NCBI GenBank assembly: GCA_016198545.1
Contig: JACQIJ010000010.1
Coordinates: 1-8,719 of the forward strand
DNA from: Pseudomonadota bacterium
GTDB taxonomy: Bacteria; Pseudomonadota; Alphaproteobacteria; Micavibrionales; Micavibrionaceae
Reading direction: 5' to 3'
DNA: 8,719 nt
Under the pieces are notes generated by a model that was not told where the DNA came from, did no database searches, and was given only the letters and a program-made list of their open reading frames with translations. Of this stretch, positions 1 to 5,864 are shown piece after piece. Position 1 is the stretch's first letter. Each line of letters opens with the position of its first letter. The translations under genes and the position numbers were made by a program.

Positions 1-7
1 GAAATAT

Positions 8-544
8 CTACCGTGGAGACAGGGGGAAAAGCCGCTTCATCCGGTCCAGATCGCCTTCGAACCGGAACGGCAGGTCGATTACAAGCCCTGTCTTCGGGCC
101 GGATGCGTAAGTTCCACTGTCGGGATCGATGACGATTCCCCCGGCGGATTCCTTGCCGTCGCGGGGAACCAGGTTTTCAACATTGGCGGCGCTTGCAATG
201 CCCCTCACGGCGCATCGGAACAGGTAAGCGGGCCTTTCTTCCGGCGCATTCAGGTTTTCCAGCAAATCCCCGACGGCGACATCTTCCGGCGCGACTCCCA
301 GTTCCTCGCTTACCTCACGGCGCGCGGTTTCGCCCGGCGTTTCGCCCGGCTCGCGCTTGCCGACTGGAAATTGTAAGTGTTTCAGGCCATTGGCCCAGCT
401 CCCCTGATTGACGGCCAGAACGATTCCTTCAGGAACCTCGATATAGCATCCCGCAGCCTTGAAATCATCAGCGAGCGCCGGCGATGTCCCTATCGCAACA
501 GCCACAGTCAGGGCAGGCAAAACGCTTTTCAGGAAATACCCCAC
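8..544 (-). CDS. Exported Nudix hydrolase with intact catalytic box
   Basis: This 178-aa protein has a signal peptide (hydrophobic core about residues 6-20, probable cleavage after ALA at 25), so it should act in the periplasm or outside the cell. The Nudix box is complete: G62, E68, R76, E77, E80, E81, G83, fitting GX5EX7REUXEEXGU. Nudix enzymes hydrolyse nucleoside diphosphates linked to another moiety, using Mg2+ bound by the box glutamates; the substrate here cannot be told from sequence. C33 (in AAGC) and C111 are the only cysteines and match positions in the two upstream paralogs, suggesting a disulfide. The start is GTG and overlaps the preceding stop codon by one base (TAGTG), so translation is probably coupled. 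It is the last gene of a three-gene run; what lies beyond the window edge is unknown. The fold assignment is firm; the export and the role are inference. Confidence 0.88.
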   Translation of the reverse strand: MGYFLKSVLPALTVAVAIGTSPALADDFKAAGCYIEVPEGIVLAVNQGSWANGLKHLQFPVGKREPGETPGETARREVSEELGVAPEDVAVGDLLENLNAPEERPAYLFRCAVRGIASAANVENLVPRDGKESAGGIVIDPDSGTYASGPKTGLVIDLPFRFEGDLDRMKRLFPLSPR

Positions 545-1119
545 TATCTGACACTGGGACCGAACTTTTCCCGGAAATACTCTTCCAGAAACGGGCCGTC
601 GCTCCTGTACCGGTACCCGATATCCGCCCGGTTGCCCGCCACATCCGTTTTAGTCAGCGGGTCAAATATAATCATGGAAATATGCTCATCGACGCGCTTG
701 CTCTTCAGGCCTTCCAGAACCCCCGGAGGATCCTTGCGCTCGCTCCCCATCAGATCCGCTATCACATCGTCCTCATTGTTCAGCGTGCATTCGTGCATAT
801 GAACTCCCTTTACGGCGCGGATCAGTTTTCCAACCGTTACATCCGGCAGGTTCACTTCCGTGCGCGCTTCATACCTGGCGGTATTGGCGCTCGATTCAAG
901 ATCGGTTTCTCCGAAATGCTCCCGCTTTATATGGCCGACCGGAAGCTGGAGTTTCTGGTGAATGGTATCGAATGCGAACACGATGCCCTTTTTAGTCGCG
1001 ATCACGCAGCCGGCCGCACTCGCGGGCTCTCCGTCATTTTTTATTTCAAGCGCCTGCGCGCCGCCCGCCATGAGCATCGCCGCGGCAACCGTACTAAAAA
1101 TTCCAGATGACAGTTTCAT
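544..1119 (-). CDS. Exported Nudix-like paralog with degenerate catalytic box
   Basis: A 191-aa exported protein: signal peptide from MKLSSG to a likely AQA cleavage site near residue 23, then an AAGC motif with C38, and a second cysteine at C111. It aligns along its length with its two neighbours: AAGC, then a G-I-V strand, then LQLPVG, then the Nudix helix, then an aromatic-Arg-aromatic motif near the C-terminus. The Nudix box is decayed: E75, E84 and E88 remain, but the arginine before E84 is Y83, the first glutamate of the EE pair is T87, and the glycine is N90. A short insertion separates the box glycine from the helix. It may be a pseudoenzyme or use altered chemistry. An ATG at 1146 overlapping the previous stop is also possible. 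The ATG at 1119 is preferred for its purine-rich ribosome binding site and a more normal signal peptide. Confidence 0.8.
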   Translation of the reverse strand: MKLSSGIFSTVAAAMLMAGGAQALEIKNDGEPASAAGCVIATKKGIVFAFDTIHQKLQLPVGHIKREHFGETDLESSANTARYEARTEVNLPDVTVGKLIRAVKGVHMHECTLNNEDDVIADLMGSERKDPPGVLEGLKSKRVDEHISMIIFDPLTKTDVAGNRADIGYRYRSDGPFLEEYFREKFGPSVR

Positions 1120-1139
1120 ATACTTTCCCCCTTTGTTTA
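1120..1139 (-). promoter_or_regulatory. Ribosome binding site and leader of the second Nudix-like gene
   Basis: On the minus strand this leader reads TAAACAAAGGGGGAAAGTAT immediately before the ATG at 1119. The GGGGGA core sets this start in preference to the in-frame ATG at 1146. It matches the leader of the first gene (1759-1778) at 16 of 20 positions, which suggests the leader was copied along with the gene. Confidence 0.6.
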
Positions 1140-1145
1140 GGCGCA

Positions 1146-1757
1146 TTAATAGAGCGTTTTATTGATACGAAGCTGATCTTCGCTGTAACGCCATTTAGTC
1201 GTTACATCTTTGCCGGACGGATCTTTCATCGTGCGCGTATCGACATACTGCGCGCCAAAGGGCGTGTCGGGCACATCCCAGGACATTTTCTTTCTTGCTT
1301 CCGCAGCCTCATTTTCATCGGTGAATTTACATTGCCAGACGACCACTTCCTTGCCTTCATAGGCAGAACCCCACATGCTTCCCATTTTTTCGGTCCACAG
1401 CGGCTTGTCCCCTACGGCTTTCAGAGATACGCCAAGTTCATCCTCCGCCTTGCGCACAGCCCATTCCTTTGCCGTACCTTTAAAGCGGGGATTCTTTTTC
1501 CCTACCGGAAGATGCAACGCATCGTGCAGCTTGCCCTGGTGAGCATCGCCAAATTCGTTTTTCAGCATCTCTGCCGTCATCTCCATAAAGCCGGGCTTGA
1601 TCTTGTTCACGCCCATGACGATATAGTCGCCATCTTTTACAACGCACCCCGCCGCGCCAAAATCCTCGGCGGCCCTAGCCGTTGAAATGAAATCCGGAGC
1701 GGCAAAAACCCCGGCCGCAATCGCAAATCCTATGGCAAGCTTTTTAAAATCAGGCAT
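1146..1757 (-). CDS. Exported Nudix-like paralog, first gene of the triplet
   Basis: A 203-aa protein with a signal peptide (hydrophobic residues 7-20, ARA-A cleavage near 29-30), followed by the shared AAGC motif (C38) and a second cysteine at C143. The LHLPVGKK segment (81-88) precedes a Nudix-like helix with R102, K103, E105, D106, E107, G109 and V110. Compared with the consensus, the first helix glutamate is lysine, one of the EE pair is aspartate, and the upstream glutamate (position 94) is glycine, so catalysis is doubtful. An insertion of about 25 residues between the first strand and the LPVG segment makes it the longest of the three. The start has a GGGGA ribosome binding site 6 bases upstream. 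It begins an operon-like run 122 bp downstream of ispH on the same strand, so it may have its own promoter or receive read-through. Confidence 0.8.
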   Translation of the reverse strand: MPDFKKLAIGFAIAAGVFAAPDFISTARAAEDFGAAGCVVKDGDYIVMGVNKIKPGFMEMTAEMLKNEFGDAHQGKLHDALHLPVGKKNPRFKGTAKEWAVRKAEDELGVSLKAVGDKPLWTEKMGSMWGSAYEGKEVVVWQCKFTDENEAAEARKKMSWDVPDTPFGAQYVDTRTMKDPSGKDVTTKWRYSEDQLRINKTLY

Positions 1758-1758
1758 G

Positions 1759-1778
1759 ATACGTCCCCTTTTTGTTTA
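1759..1778 (-). promoter_or_regulatory. Ribosome binding site and leader of the first Nudix-like gene
   Basis: The minus strand reads TAAACAAAAAGGGGACGTAT, one base before the ATG at 1757, with an AGGGGA core at good spacing. It is a near copy of the leader of the following paralog at 1120-1139. Confidence 0.6.
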
Positions 1779-1839
1779 ACGGAATACGTTCTTGTATCCC
1801 ATAAAACCAACTTCCGCAAACAGAAATAATTCCGTTAAA
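1775..1839. repeat. 11-bp inverted repeat upstream of the Nudix triplet
   Basis: TTTAACGGAAT at 1775-1785 and its exact reverse complement ATTCCGTTAAA at 1829-1839 are separated by 43 bases. The pair lies between the ispH stop and the first Nudix-like gene, with the proximal arm ending 18 bases from the start codon. It could be two half-sites for a regulator or, less likely, a long-loop stem in the leader RNA. No T-run follows it, so a simple terminator is unlikely. Confidence 0.6.
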
Positions 1840-1857
1840 TGTTGCGCTGCGAAGGGT

Positions 1858-1878
1858 TGTGGATAATTCTGTGAAAAA
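1858..1878 (-). promoter_or_regulatory. Two tandem DnaA-box-like nonamers
   Basis: On the minus strand, TTATCCACA (1866 to 1858) is an exact match to the classical DnaA-box consensus. It is preceded 3 bases upstream by TTTTTCACA (1878 to 1870), which fits the relaxed form TTWTNCACA. They are in the same orientation, 12 bases apart, between the ispH stop and the Nudix leader. They may be DnaA-ATP regulatory sites or a titration site; the surroundings do not look like a full origin. Confidence 0.45.
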
Positions 1879-1879
1879 C

Positions 1880-2827
1880 TCAAGCCGCCAGGACCTTCGG
1901 CACATTGAAAACGACGTTTTCTTCTTTTGTAACGACTTCCTCGACGGTAACGTCGAACCGGGCGCGCAGAGCTGCGATGACCTCCTCAACCAGCACATCC
2001 GGGGCCGACGCGCCCGCCGTCAGGCCAAGCGTTTTTACGTCCGCCAGCCCTTCCCAGCCGATGTCGGCGGCACGCTGGATCAACCACGCCTTCGCACAGC
2101 CGTGCGCCTGTGCGACTTCCGCCAGACGGTTGGAGTTCGATGAATTCGGCGCGCCTATCACAAGCAGCGCATCGGAGCGCGCGGCGATCGCCCTTACCGC
2201 CGCCTGCCGGTTGGTGGTGGCGTAACAGATGTCTTCCTTGTGAGGCCCTTCGATGGAGGGAAAGCGTTTTTTCAGCGCCGCGACGATTCCCGCCGTGTCG
2301 TCGACGGATAATGTCGTCTGCGAACACCACGCAAGGCTTTCCTTATCATTCGCTTCCAACGCGGAAACATCGCCCACCGTTTCCACCAGCGCGACCGCGC
2401 CTTCCGGCAACTGCCCCATCGTGCCGATAACTTCCGGATGGCCGCGGTGTCCTATCAGGACAATCCGCCGTCCGTTTTTATGATGCCGTTCGGCTTCGCG
2501 GTGCACCTTGCTGACCAGAGGGCAGGTCGCGTCGATGAAAAACATCTGCCGTGCCTGCGCCTCCTGCGGAACGGATTTCGGCACCCCGTGCGCCGAAAAA
2601 ACCACAGGCCGCCCGTCATCGGGAATTTCTCCCAGTTCCTCGATAAAAACGGCCCCCTTGGCGCGCAGCCCGTCAACCACATACTTGTTGTGTACGATTT
2701 CATGCCGCACATAGACCGGCGCGCCGTATTTCGCCAGCGCCTTTTCGACGATCTGGACCGCCCGGTCCACCCCGGCGCAGAACCCGCGCGGCGCGGCAAG
2801 TAATATGGTTAATTTTGACTGCGGCAT
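1880..2827 (-). CDS. ispH: 4-hydroxy-3-methylbut-2-enyl diphosphate reductase
   Basis: IspH (LytB) carries out the last step of the MEP pathway, reducing HMBPP to IPP and DMAPP in the cytoplasm with an iron-sulfur cluster. The 315-aa length is normal. The three cluster cysteines are present: C17 (in PRGFCAGVDRA), C102 (in DATCPLVSKVH) and C201 (in DICYATTNRQ). Substrate-binding signatures are also present: H42 and H46 in HEIVHNKYVV, H80 in FSAHGV, GHRGHPEVIGTMGQ with H130 and E132, TTLSVDDT, NSSNSNR and GASAPD. It is transcribed away from the lipoprotein-gmhA run. The ATG at 2827 is the furthest upstream possible in frame (a TAA lies three codons before) and lacks a good ribosome binding site, with a TATATA box only about 10 bases upstream, so the message may be leaderless. 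IspA later in the window uses its products. Confidence 0.97.
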   Translation of the reverse strand: MPQSKLTILLAAPRGFCAGVDRAVQIVEKALAKYGAPVYVRHEIVHNKYVVDGLRAKGAVFIEELGEIPDDGRPVVFSAHGVPKSVPQEAQARQMFFIDATCPLVSKVHREAERHHKNGRRIVLIGHRGHPEVIGTMGQLPEGAVALVETVGDVSALEANDKESLAWCSQTTLSVDDTAGIVAALKKRFPSIEGPHKEDICYATTNRQAAVRAIAARSDALLVIGAPNSSNSNRLAEVAQAHGCAKAWLIQRAADIGWEGLADVKTLGLTAGASAPDVLVEEVIAALRARFDVTVEEVVTKEENVVFNVPKVLAA

Positions 2828-2834
2828 AACTGTT

Positions 2835-2866
2835 TATATATAGAAAACATTCTCCTGAAGCAACAA
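2835..2866 (-). promoter_or_regulatory. Probable ispH promoter, giving an almost leaderless mRNA
   Basis: On the minus strand TTGTTG (2866 to 2861) or TTGCTT (2863 to 2858) can serve as -35. Overlapping TATATA boxes lie at 2842 to 2837 and 2840 to 2835, at 18- or 17-base spacing respectively. Transcription would start at about 2828-2830, only a few bases before the ispH ATG at 2827. Confidence 0.45.
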
Positions 2867-2873
2867 CACCCCC

Positions 2874-2902
2874 TTGTTTTCCTGTCATCGGTTCCGTAAT
2901 GT
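2874..2902 (+). promoter_or_regulatory. Weak candidate promoter for the lipoprotein-gmhA run
   Basis: TTGTTT (2874-2879) and TAATGT (2897-2902) are spaced by 17 bases, upstream of the lipoprotein start at 2940. Each matches the sigma-70 consensus at only about half its positions, so this is tentative. Confidence 0.25.
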
Positions 2903-2925
2903 CGGCCTGAGTACGTTTTCAAACC

Positions 2926-2933
2926 GGGGAGAG
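2926..2933 (+). promoter_or_regulatory. Ribosome binding site setting the lipoprotein start
   Basis: GGGGAGAG lies 6 bases before the ATG at 2940. It favours that start over longer in-frame options from 2874, and it places the signal peptide and lipobox right at the N-terminus. Confidence 0.6.
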
Positions 2934-2939
2934 ATTTCG

Positions 2940-4022
2940 ATGACCTTCAGAAATGCTTGCCGCGCCGCCTTGTGCGCCGCCGCCATCTTGGCTTTAAGCG
3001 GTTGCGAAACCATGAATGAAACGATGGCCGACATGAAACAGTCATGGAACAGCATCAACTGGCCCTCCTTCAGCGCGGCAGGCAGCGCAGGCGAAACCGA
3101 CGACTCCCTCCCCCCCGGCGAGATGGCGGAACGCATCAACCTGATGGATGACGGATCCGTCAGCACGGAAAACGCGGAGTGCCCGAAAATCGAAGTGGTG
3201 CATGAACTATCGATGGTTCACCAGTTCATAGAAGAGCCCTCAACCGCGCCCGAAGACAGGATGTCCAGCATCGAAATCAAGAATGTCCGCAACAAATGCA
3301 AAACGAACGGGAACAACGTCATCGTCGATCTGGATATTGATTTTGAAGGCCATCTAGGCCCGCAGGCGCGCGCATGGAACACAGACAAGCCCAGCTTCGC
3401 CTATCCCTATTTCATAGCCGTCACGACGCCGGAAGGAAATATAAACGCAAAAGAGATTTTTGCGCTGACCGTTTCCTACGATAAAGGCGAGGAAAGCATC
3501 ACGCAGACGGAACACCTGCGGCAGCTGATACCCGCCGACGGCGCGGTTTACGGCAATGCCCACGCGCTGCTGCTCGGCTTTCAGCTGACCGACCGCGAGC
3601 TGTCATACAACCGTGCGCTGCTGGGTCTTAAAGATCCCTATGCCGTAGCCGACACTCGGCCCCAAGAGAAGAAAAAACCCGTAAAGAAAAAAGCTCCGCC
3701 GAAACCGGCCAAGGCCCCGGAGAAACCGGCTGAATCTGCCGTGCCTGCGCCTGTTCCCGTTTCCGAACCGGTCGCGTCCGTTCCGGCCGGACCAGCGCCT
3801 GTGGCGGCTCCAACGGCGCCCGCCGCTCCGGCTGCGCCTGAAGCGGCGCCGACGGCAACGCCGCCGGGCATCGTAGAAAACAGCGGCGCAGCAAGCACGG
3901 GGCCGGCGGCAATGGAAACGCCTGCCCTGCCCGATCCGTTACAATTGGCGCCGGCGCCGGATATGCCAGCCTCACCCCCTGCGGAACTTCCCGTAGAACT
4001 GTCGCCGCCGCCCGCGCCGTAA
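2940..4022 (+). CDS. Lipoprotein with Lys/Pro/Ala-rich C-terminal tail, function unknown
   Basis: A 360-aa predicted lipoprotein: a signal peptide with an ALSGC lipobox gives lipidated C22. The residue after it is Glu, not Asp, so outer-membrane sorting is likely. Residues about 79-230 form a globular domain starting ECPKIEVV, with C81 and C120 as a possible disulfide pair. I believe similar CPKI/CPRV-type lipoproteins of unknown function occur in alphaproteobacteria, but no function is known to me. From about residue 242 the protein is low complexity: first a Lys-rich stretch (EKKKPVKKKAPP), then about 100 residues of Pro, Ala and Val, like a TonB-style spacer that could cross the periplasm or bind peptidoglycan or LPS. 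The stop overlaps the gmhA start by one base (TAATG), linking it to envelope genes. An envelope role is inference. Confidence 0.82.
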   Translation: MTFRNACRAALCAAAILALSGCETMNETMADMKQSWNSINWPSFSAAGSAGETDDSLPPGEMAERINLMDDGSVSTENAECPKIEVVHELSMVHQFIEEPSTAPEDRMSSIEIKNVRNKCKTNGNNVIVDLDIDFEGHLGPQARAWNTDKPSFAYPYFIAVTTPEGNINAKEIFALTVSYDKGEESITQTEHLRQLIPADGAVYGNAHALLLGFQLTDRELSYNRALLGLKDPYAVADTRPQEKKKPVKKKAPPKPAKAPEKPAESAVPAPVPVSEPVASVPAGPAPVAAPTAPAAPAAPEAAPTATPPGIVENSGAASTGPAAMETPALPDPLQLAPAPDMPASPPAELPVELSPPPAP

Positions 4023-4609
4023 TGAGCCGCCTCGACCTCGACCGTTTCTGGGTGGACGAAACCTCCGAACACATGGAGGTCGCGCGCAAAACATTCATGG
4101 CGATGCCGGAGCCGTTCGGCCAATGGCTTGATGTCTGCGAAAACGCGATTCGGTCGGGCAGCAAAATCTTATTCTTTGGCAACGGCGGTAGCGCATCGGA
4201 CGCACAGCACCTCGCAACCGAACTGACCGCGCGCTACATCACCGATCGCAAGGCCATCGCCGCGCTGGCGCTGACGACCGACACATCGGCCCTGACCGCC
4301 ATCGGCAACGACATGGGATTTGAAAAAATATTTTTGCGGCAGATCGAGGCGCTGGGCCGCGACGGCGACGTCGCCGTCGGCATCAGCACATCGGGCAATA
4401 GCACGAATGTTCTTGAAGCCCTCAAAACCGCGCGCAGCATGAACATCGTGACCGTCGGCCTGACCGGCGGGACGGGCGGCAAGATGCCCGACCTGTGCGA
4501 CATCCTCCTTTGCGTTCCGTCCAAAACCACCGCCCGCATCCAGGAGATGCACATCACGCTGGGCCAGATGCTCTGCGGCGCGCTGGAGCGGCGGCTGGGG
4601 TATGTTTAG
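4022..4609 (+). CDS. gmhA: Phosphoheptose isomerase (SIS domain)
   Basis: GmhA converts sedoheptulose 7-phosphate to D-glycero-D-manno-heptose 7-phosphate, the first step of heptose supply for the LPS core. The 195-aa length is typical. The SIS signatures are clear: FFGNGGSASDAQHLATEL (51-68, with H63 and E67 as likely metal ligands), GNDMGFE (95-101), the phosphate-binding loop GISTSGNSTNV (120-130), and ARIQEMHITLGQ (171-182, with Q174, E175 and H177 near the active site). A DiaA-type SIS protein, which binds DnaA, has the same fold. The intact metal-site residues favour the isomerase. No other heptose gene is in the window. It overlaps the lipoprotein by 1 base and the next gene by 8 bases, so the three are probably co-translated. 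Confidence 0.85.
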   Translation: MSRLDLDRFWVDETSEHMEVARKTFMAMPEPFGQWLDVCENAIRSGSKILFFGNGGSASDAQHLATELTARYITDRKAIAALALTTDTSALTAIGNDMGFEKIFLRQIEALGRDGDVAVGISTSGNSTNVLEALKTARSMNIVTVGLTGGTGGKMPDLCDILLCVPSKTTARIQEMHITLGQMLCGALERRLGYV

Positions 4610-5507
4610 AACTTACACCCACCCTTCCTGCCTGCGCCACGATACCGGCCCGGGCCATCCGGAGCGCGCGGATCGGTTGAAAGTCCTGCTGAATCTTTGC
4701 GATGAAATGAAGCTGGAAACCACGCCCGCGCGCGAAGCGGAGATGGAAGAACTGCTGCGCGTCCACCCGCAAAAATACATCGACGCTGTGCAGGATGCCG
4801 TGCCCGACCGCGGCCAGGCTTATCTTGACGCCGATACGGCCATGTCCCCCGGATCGTGGGATGCCGCCGTTCATGCGGCGGGCGCCGTGTGTCAGGCAGT
4901 CGATGATGTGCTGGCGGGGAAATGCGCCCGCGCTTTTTGCGCCGTGCGCCCGCCCGGCCATCACGCCTTCCCCGATCGTCCGGAAGGGTTCTGCATTTTC
5001 GCCAACGTGTCCATCGGCGCATTGCACGCTTTGCAAAAAGTGAAGCGCATCGCCGTCGCCGATTTCGATGTCCATCACGGCAACGGCACGGATTTCATTG
5101 CGCGCAAGCATGCCGGGTTTTTCTTCGCCTCCACGCACCAGTCGCCGCTTTACCCCGGTACGGGATTACCGGAGGAAGACATCGCGGGCCGCGTCGTCAA
5201 CCGTCCCCTGCCCGCGAACGCCGGAACTGCCGAATTCCGCGCCGCATGGATCAATATCCTGAAGCATATGGACGCCTTTAAACCGGAACTCATTTTCATC
5301 TCCGCCGGATTCGACGGCCACCGCGACGACCCGCTGGCGCAGATCAACCTGACCGAAGACGATTACGCGTGGATCACCGGCGAACTGACAAAGCTGGCGG
5401 ACAGACATTGCGGCGGGAAAGTTATTTCAGCCCTCGAAGGCGGCTACGACCTGACCGCGCTGAAAAACAGCGTCGCGGCGCATTTGAAAGCGATGGCGTC
5501 GTCCTGA
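4602..5507 (+). CDS. Histone-deacetylase-family zinc hydrolase
   Basis: A 301-aa class II-like HDAC/acetylpolyamine amidohydrolase family protein. Catalytic residues are all visible: the paired histidines H120-H121 in RPPGHHA, zinc ligands D156 and H158 in DFDVHHGNGT, the third ligand D238 in SAGFDGHRDDPL, and the transition-state tyrosine Y282 in LEGGYD. The N-terminal GHPERADRL motif (18-26) is also standard for the family. It should be an active cytoplasmic deacetylase. The bacterial substrate is not predictable and could be acetyl-lysine, acetylpolyamine or another acylamide. The ATG overlaps the last 8 bases of gmhA, implying translational coupling. Genes of this family are often found next to xseB and ispA in alphaproteobacteria (from memory), which matches this layout. 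Confidence 0.92.
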   Translation: MFRTYTHPSCLRHDTGPGHPERADRLKVLLNLCDEMKLETTPAREAEMEELLRVHPQKYIDAVQDAVPDRGQAYLDADTAMSPGSWDAAVHAAGAVCQAVDDVLAGKCARAFCAVRPPGHHAFPDRPEGFCIFANVSIGALHALQKVKRIAVADFDVHHGNGTDFIARKHAGFFFASTHQSPLYPGTGLPEEDIAGRVVNRPLPANAGTAEFRAAWINILKHMDAFKPELIFISAGFDGHRDDPLAQINLTEDDYAWITGELTKLADRHCGGKVISALEGGYDLTALKNSVAAHLKAMASS

Positions 5508-5520
5508 CGAAGTCGAAAAA

Positions 5521-5679
5521 TCAGTGCTTCGTTTCAGGCCGCTGCCGCGCGCGCAAATTATAGACGCGGGTGATCTCCCTGTCGTGCATGCGCTTTTTGG
5601 CCTTGGCCACGCGCCATGCAAGATAGTTGCCCTTCAAGGATGGGTTATCGTTGGTTGTTCGTTTTTGTTCCGTTTTCAC
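5521..5679 (-). CDS. Small basic protein of 52 aa, function unknown
   Basis: On the minus strand a 53-codon frame runs from GTG at 5679 to TGA at 5521-5523. The protein is strongly basic (many Lys and Arg) and has no hydrophobic segment. It includes GNYLAWRVAKAKKRMHDREI, followed by TRVYNLRARQRPETKH. GGAGA at 5685-5689 lies 5 bases before the GTG. An ATG at 5691 would add four residues but has a poorer ribosome binding site. It converges on the HDAC-like gene with only 13 bases between stop codons. The basic helical look suggests nucleic-acid or ribosome binding, but I recognise no family. Support is the good start signal, the protein-like composition and an otherwise empty 357-base gap. Confidence 0.5.
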   Translation of the reverse strand: MKTEQKRTTNDNPSLKGNYLAWRVAKAKKRMHDREITRVYNLRARQRPETKH

Positions 5680-5814
5680 GTGAATCTCCATCAACTATTT
5701 CAATAATCTCCTATTATCATTGTACCCCTTCCATGCCCACGCCCGGTTTGCAATGATTTCGGTCCTGCCCGGCAGGTTATGCATAGCCATTTTTTACTCT
5801 TTTTAATCAAAAGC
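5680..5814. other. Spacer between divergent small gene and xseB promoter
   Basis: This stretch holds the start region of the small minus-strand gene. A TACAAT/GATAAT pair reads on the minus strand near 5713-5724, which could be a -10 element, but no matching -35 was found. An AT-rich run lies at 5790-5812. No further gene, hairpin or repeat was seen. Confidence 0.4.
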
Positions 5815-5843
5815 TTGAGGATTCCCTTGCCATGACATAGGAT
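5815..5843 (+). promoter_or_regulatory. Probable promoter of xseB-ispA
   Basis: TTGAGG (5815-5820) and TAGGAT (5838-5843) are spaced by exactly 17 bases, each matching the sigma-70 consensus at four of six positions. It would start transcription about 15 bases before the xseB ATG at 5865. A GGGGGAA ribosome binding site lies at 5854-5860. Confidence 0.5.
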
Positions 5844-5864
5844 ACCCCGGCTTGGGGGAATCTC

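Noticed and set aside
484..1685. Two long plus-strand frames (484-1110 and 1107-1685) opposite the Nudix genes
   Set aside because: They lack ribosome binding sites and recognisable domains, while the minus-strand frames carry signal peptides, shared motifs and an intact Nudix box.
1758..1879. Full chromosomal origin of replication
   Set aside because: Only two DnaA-like boxes were seen, without a cluster, a clear AT-rich unwinding element or dnaA nearby.
3628..4182. Minus-strand frames of 161 and 184 aa opposite the lipoprotein tail
   Set aside because: They are Gly/Ala- or Arg/Pro-rich by-products of the repetitive Pro/Ala codons on the plus strand, with no start signal.
4554..5138. 194-aa minus-strand frame over the gmhA/HDAC junction
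   Set aside because: It runs antisense to two certain genes and shows no motif of its own.
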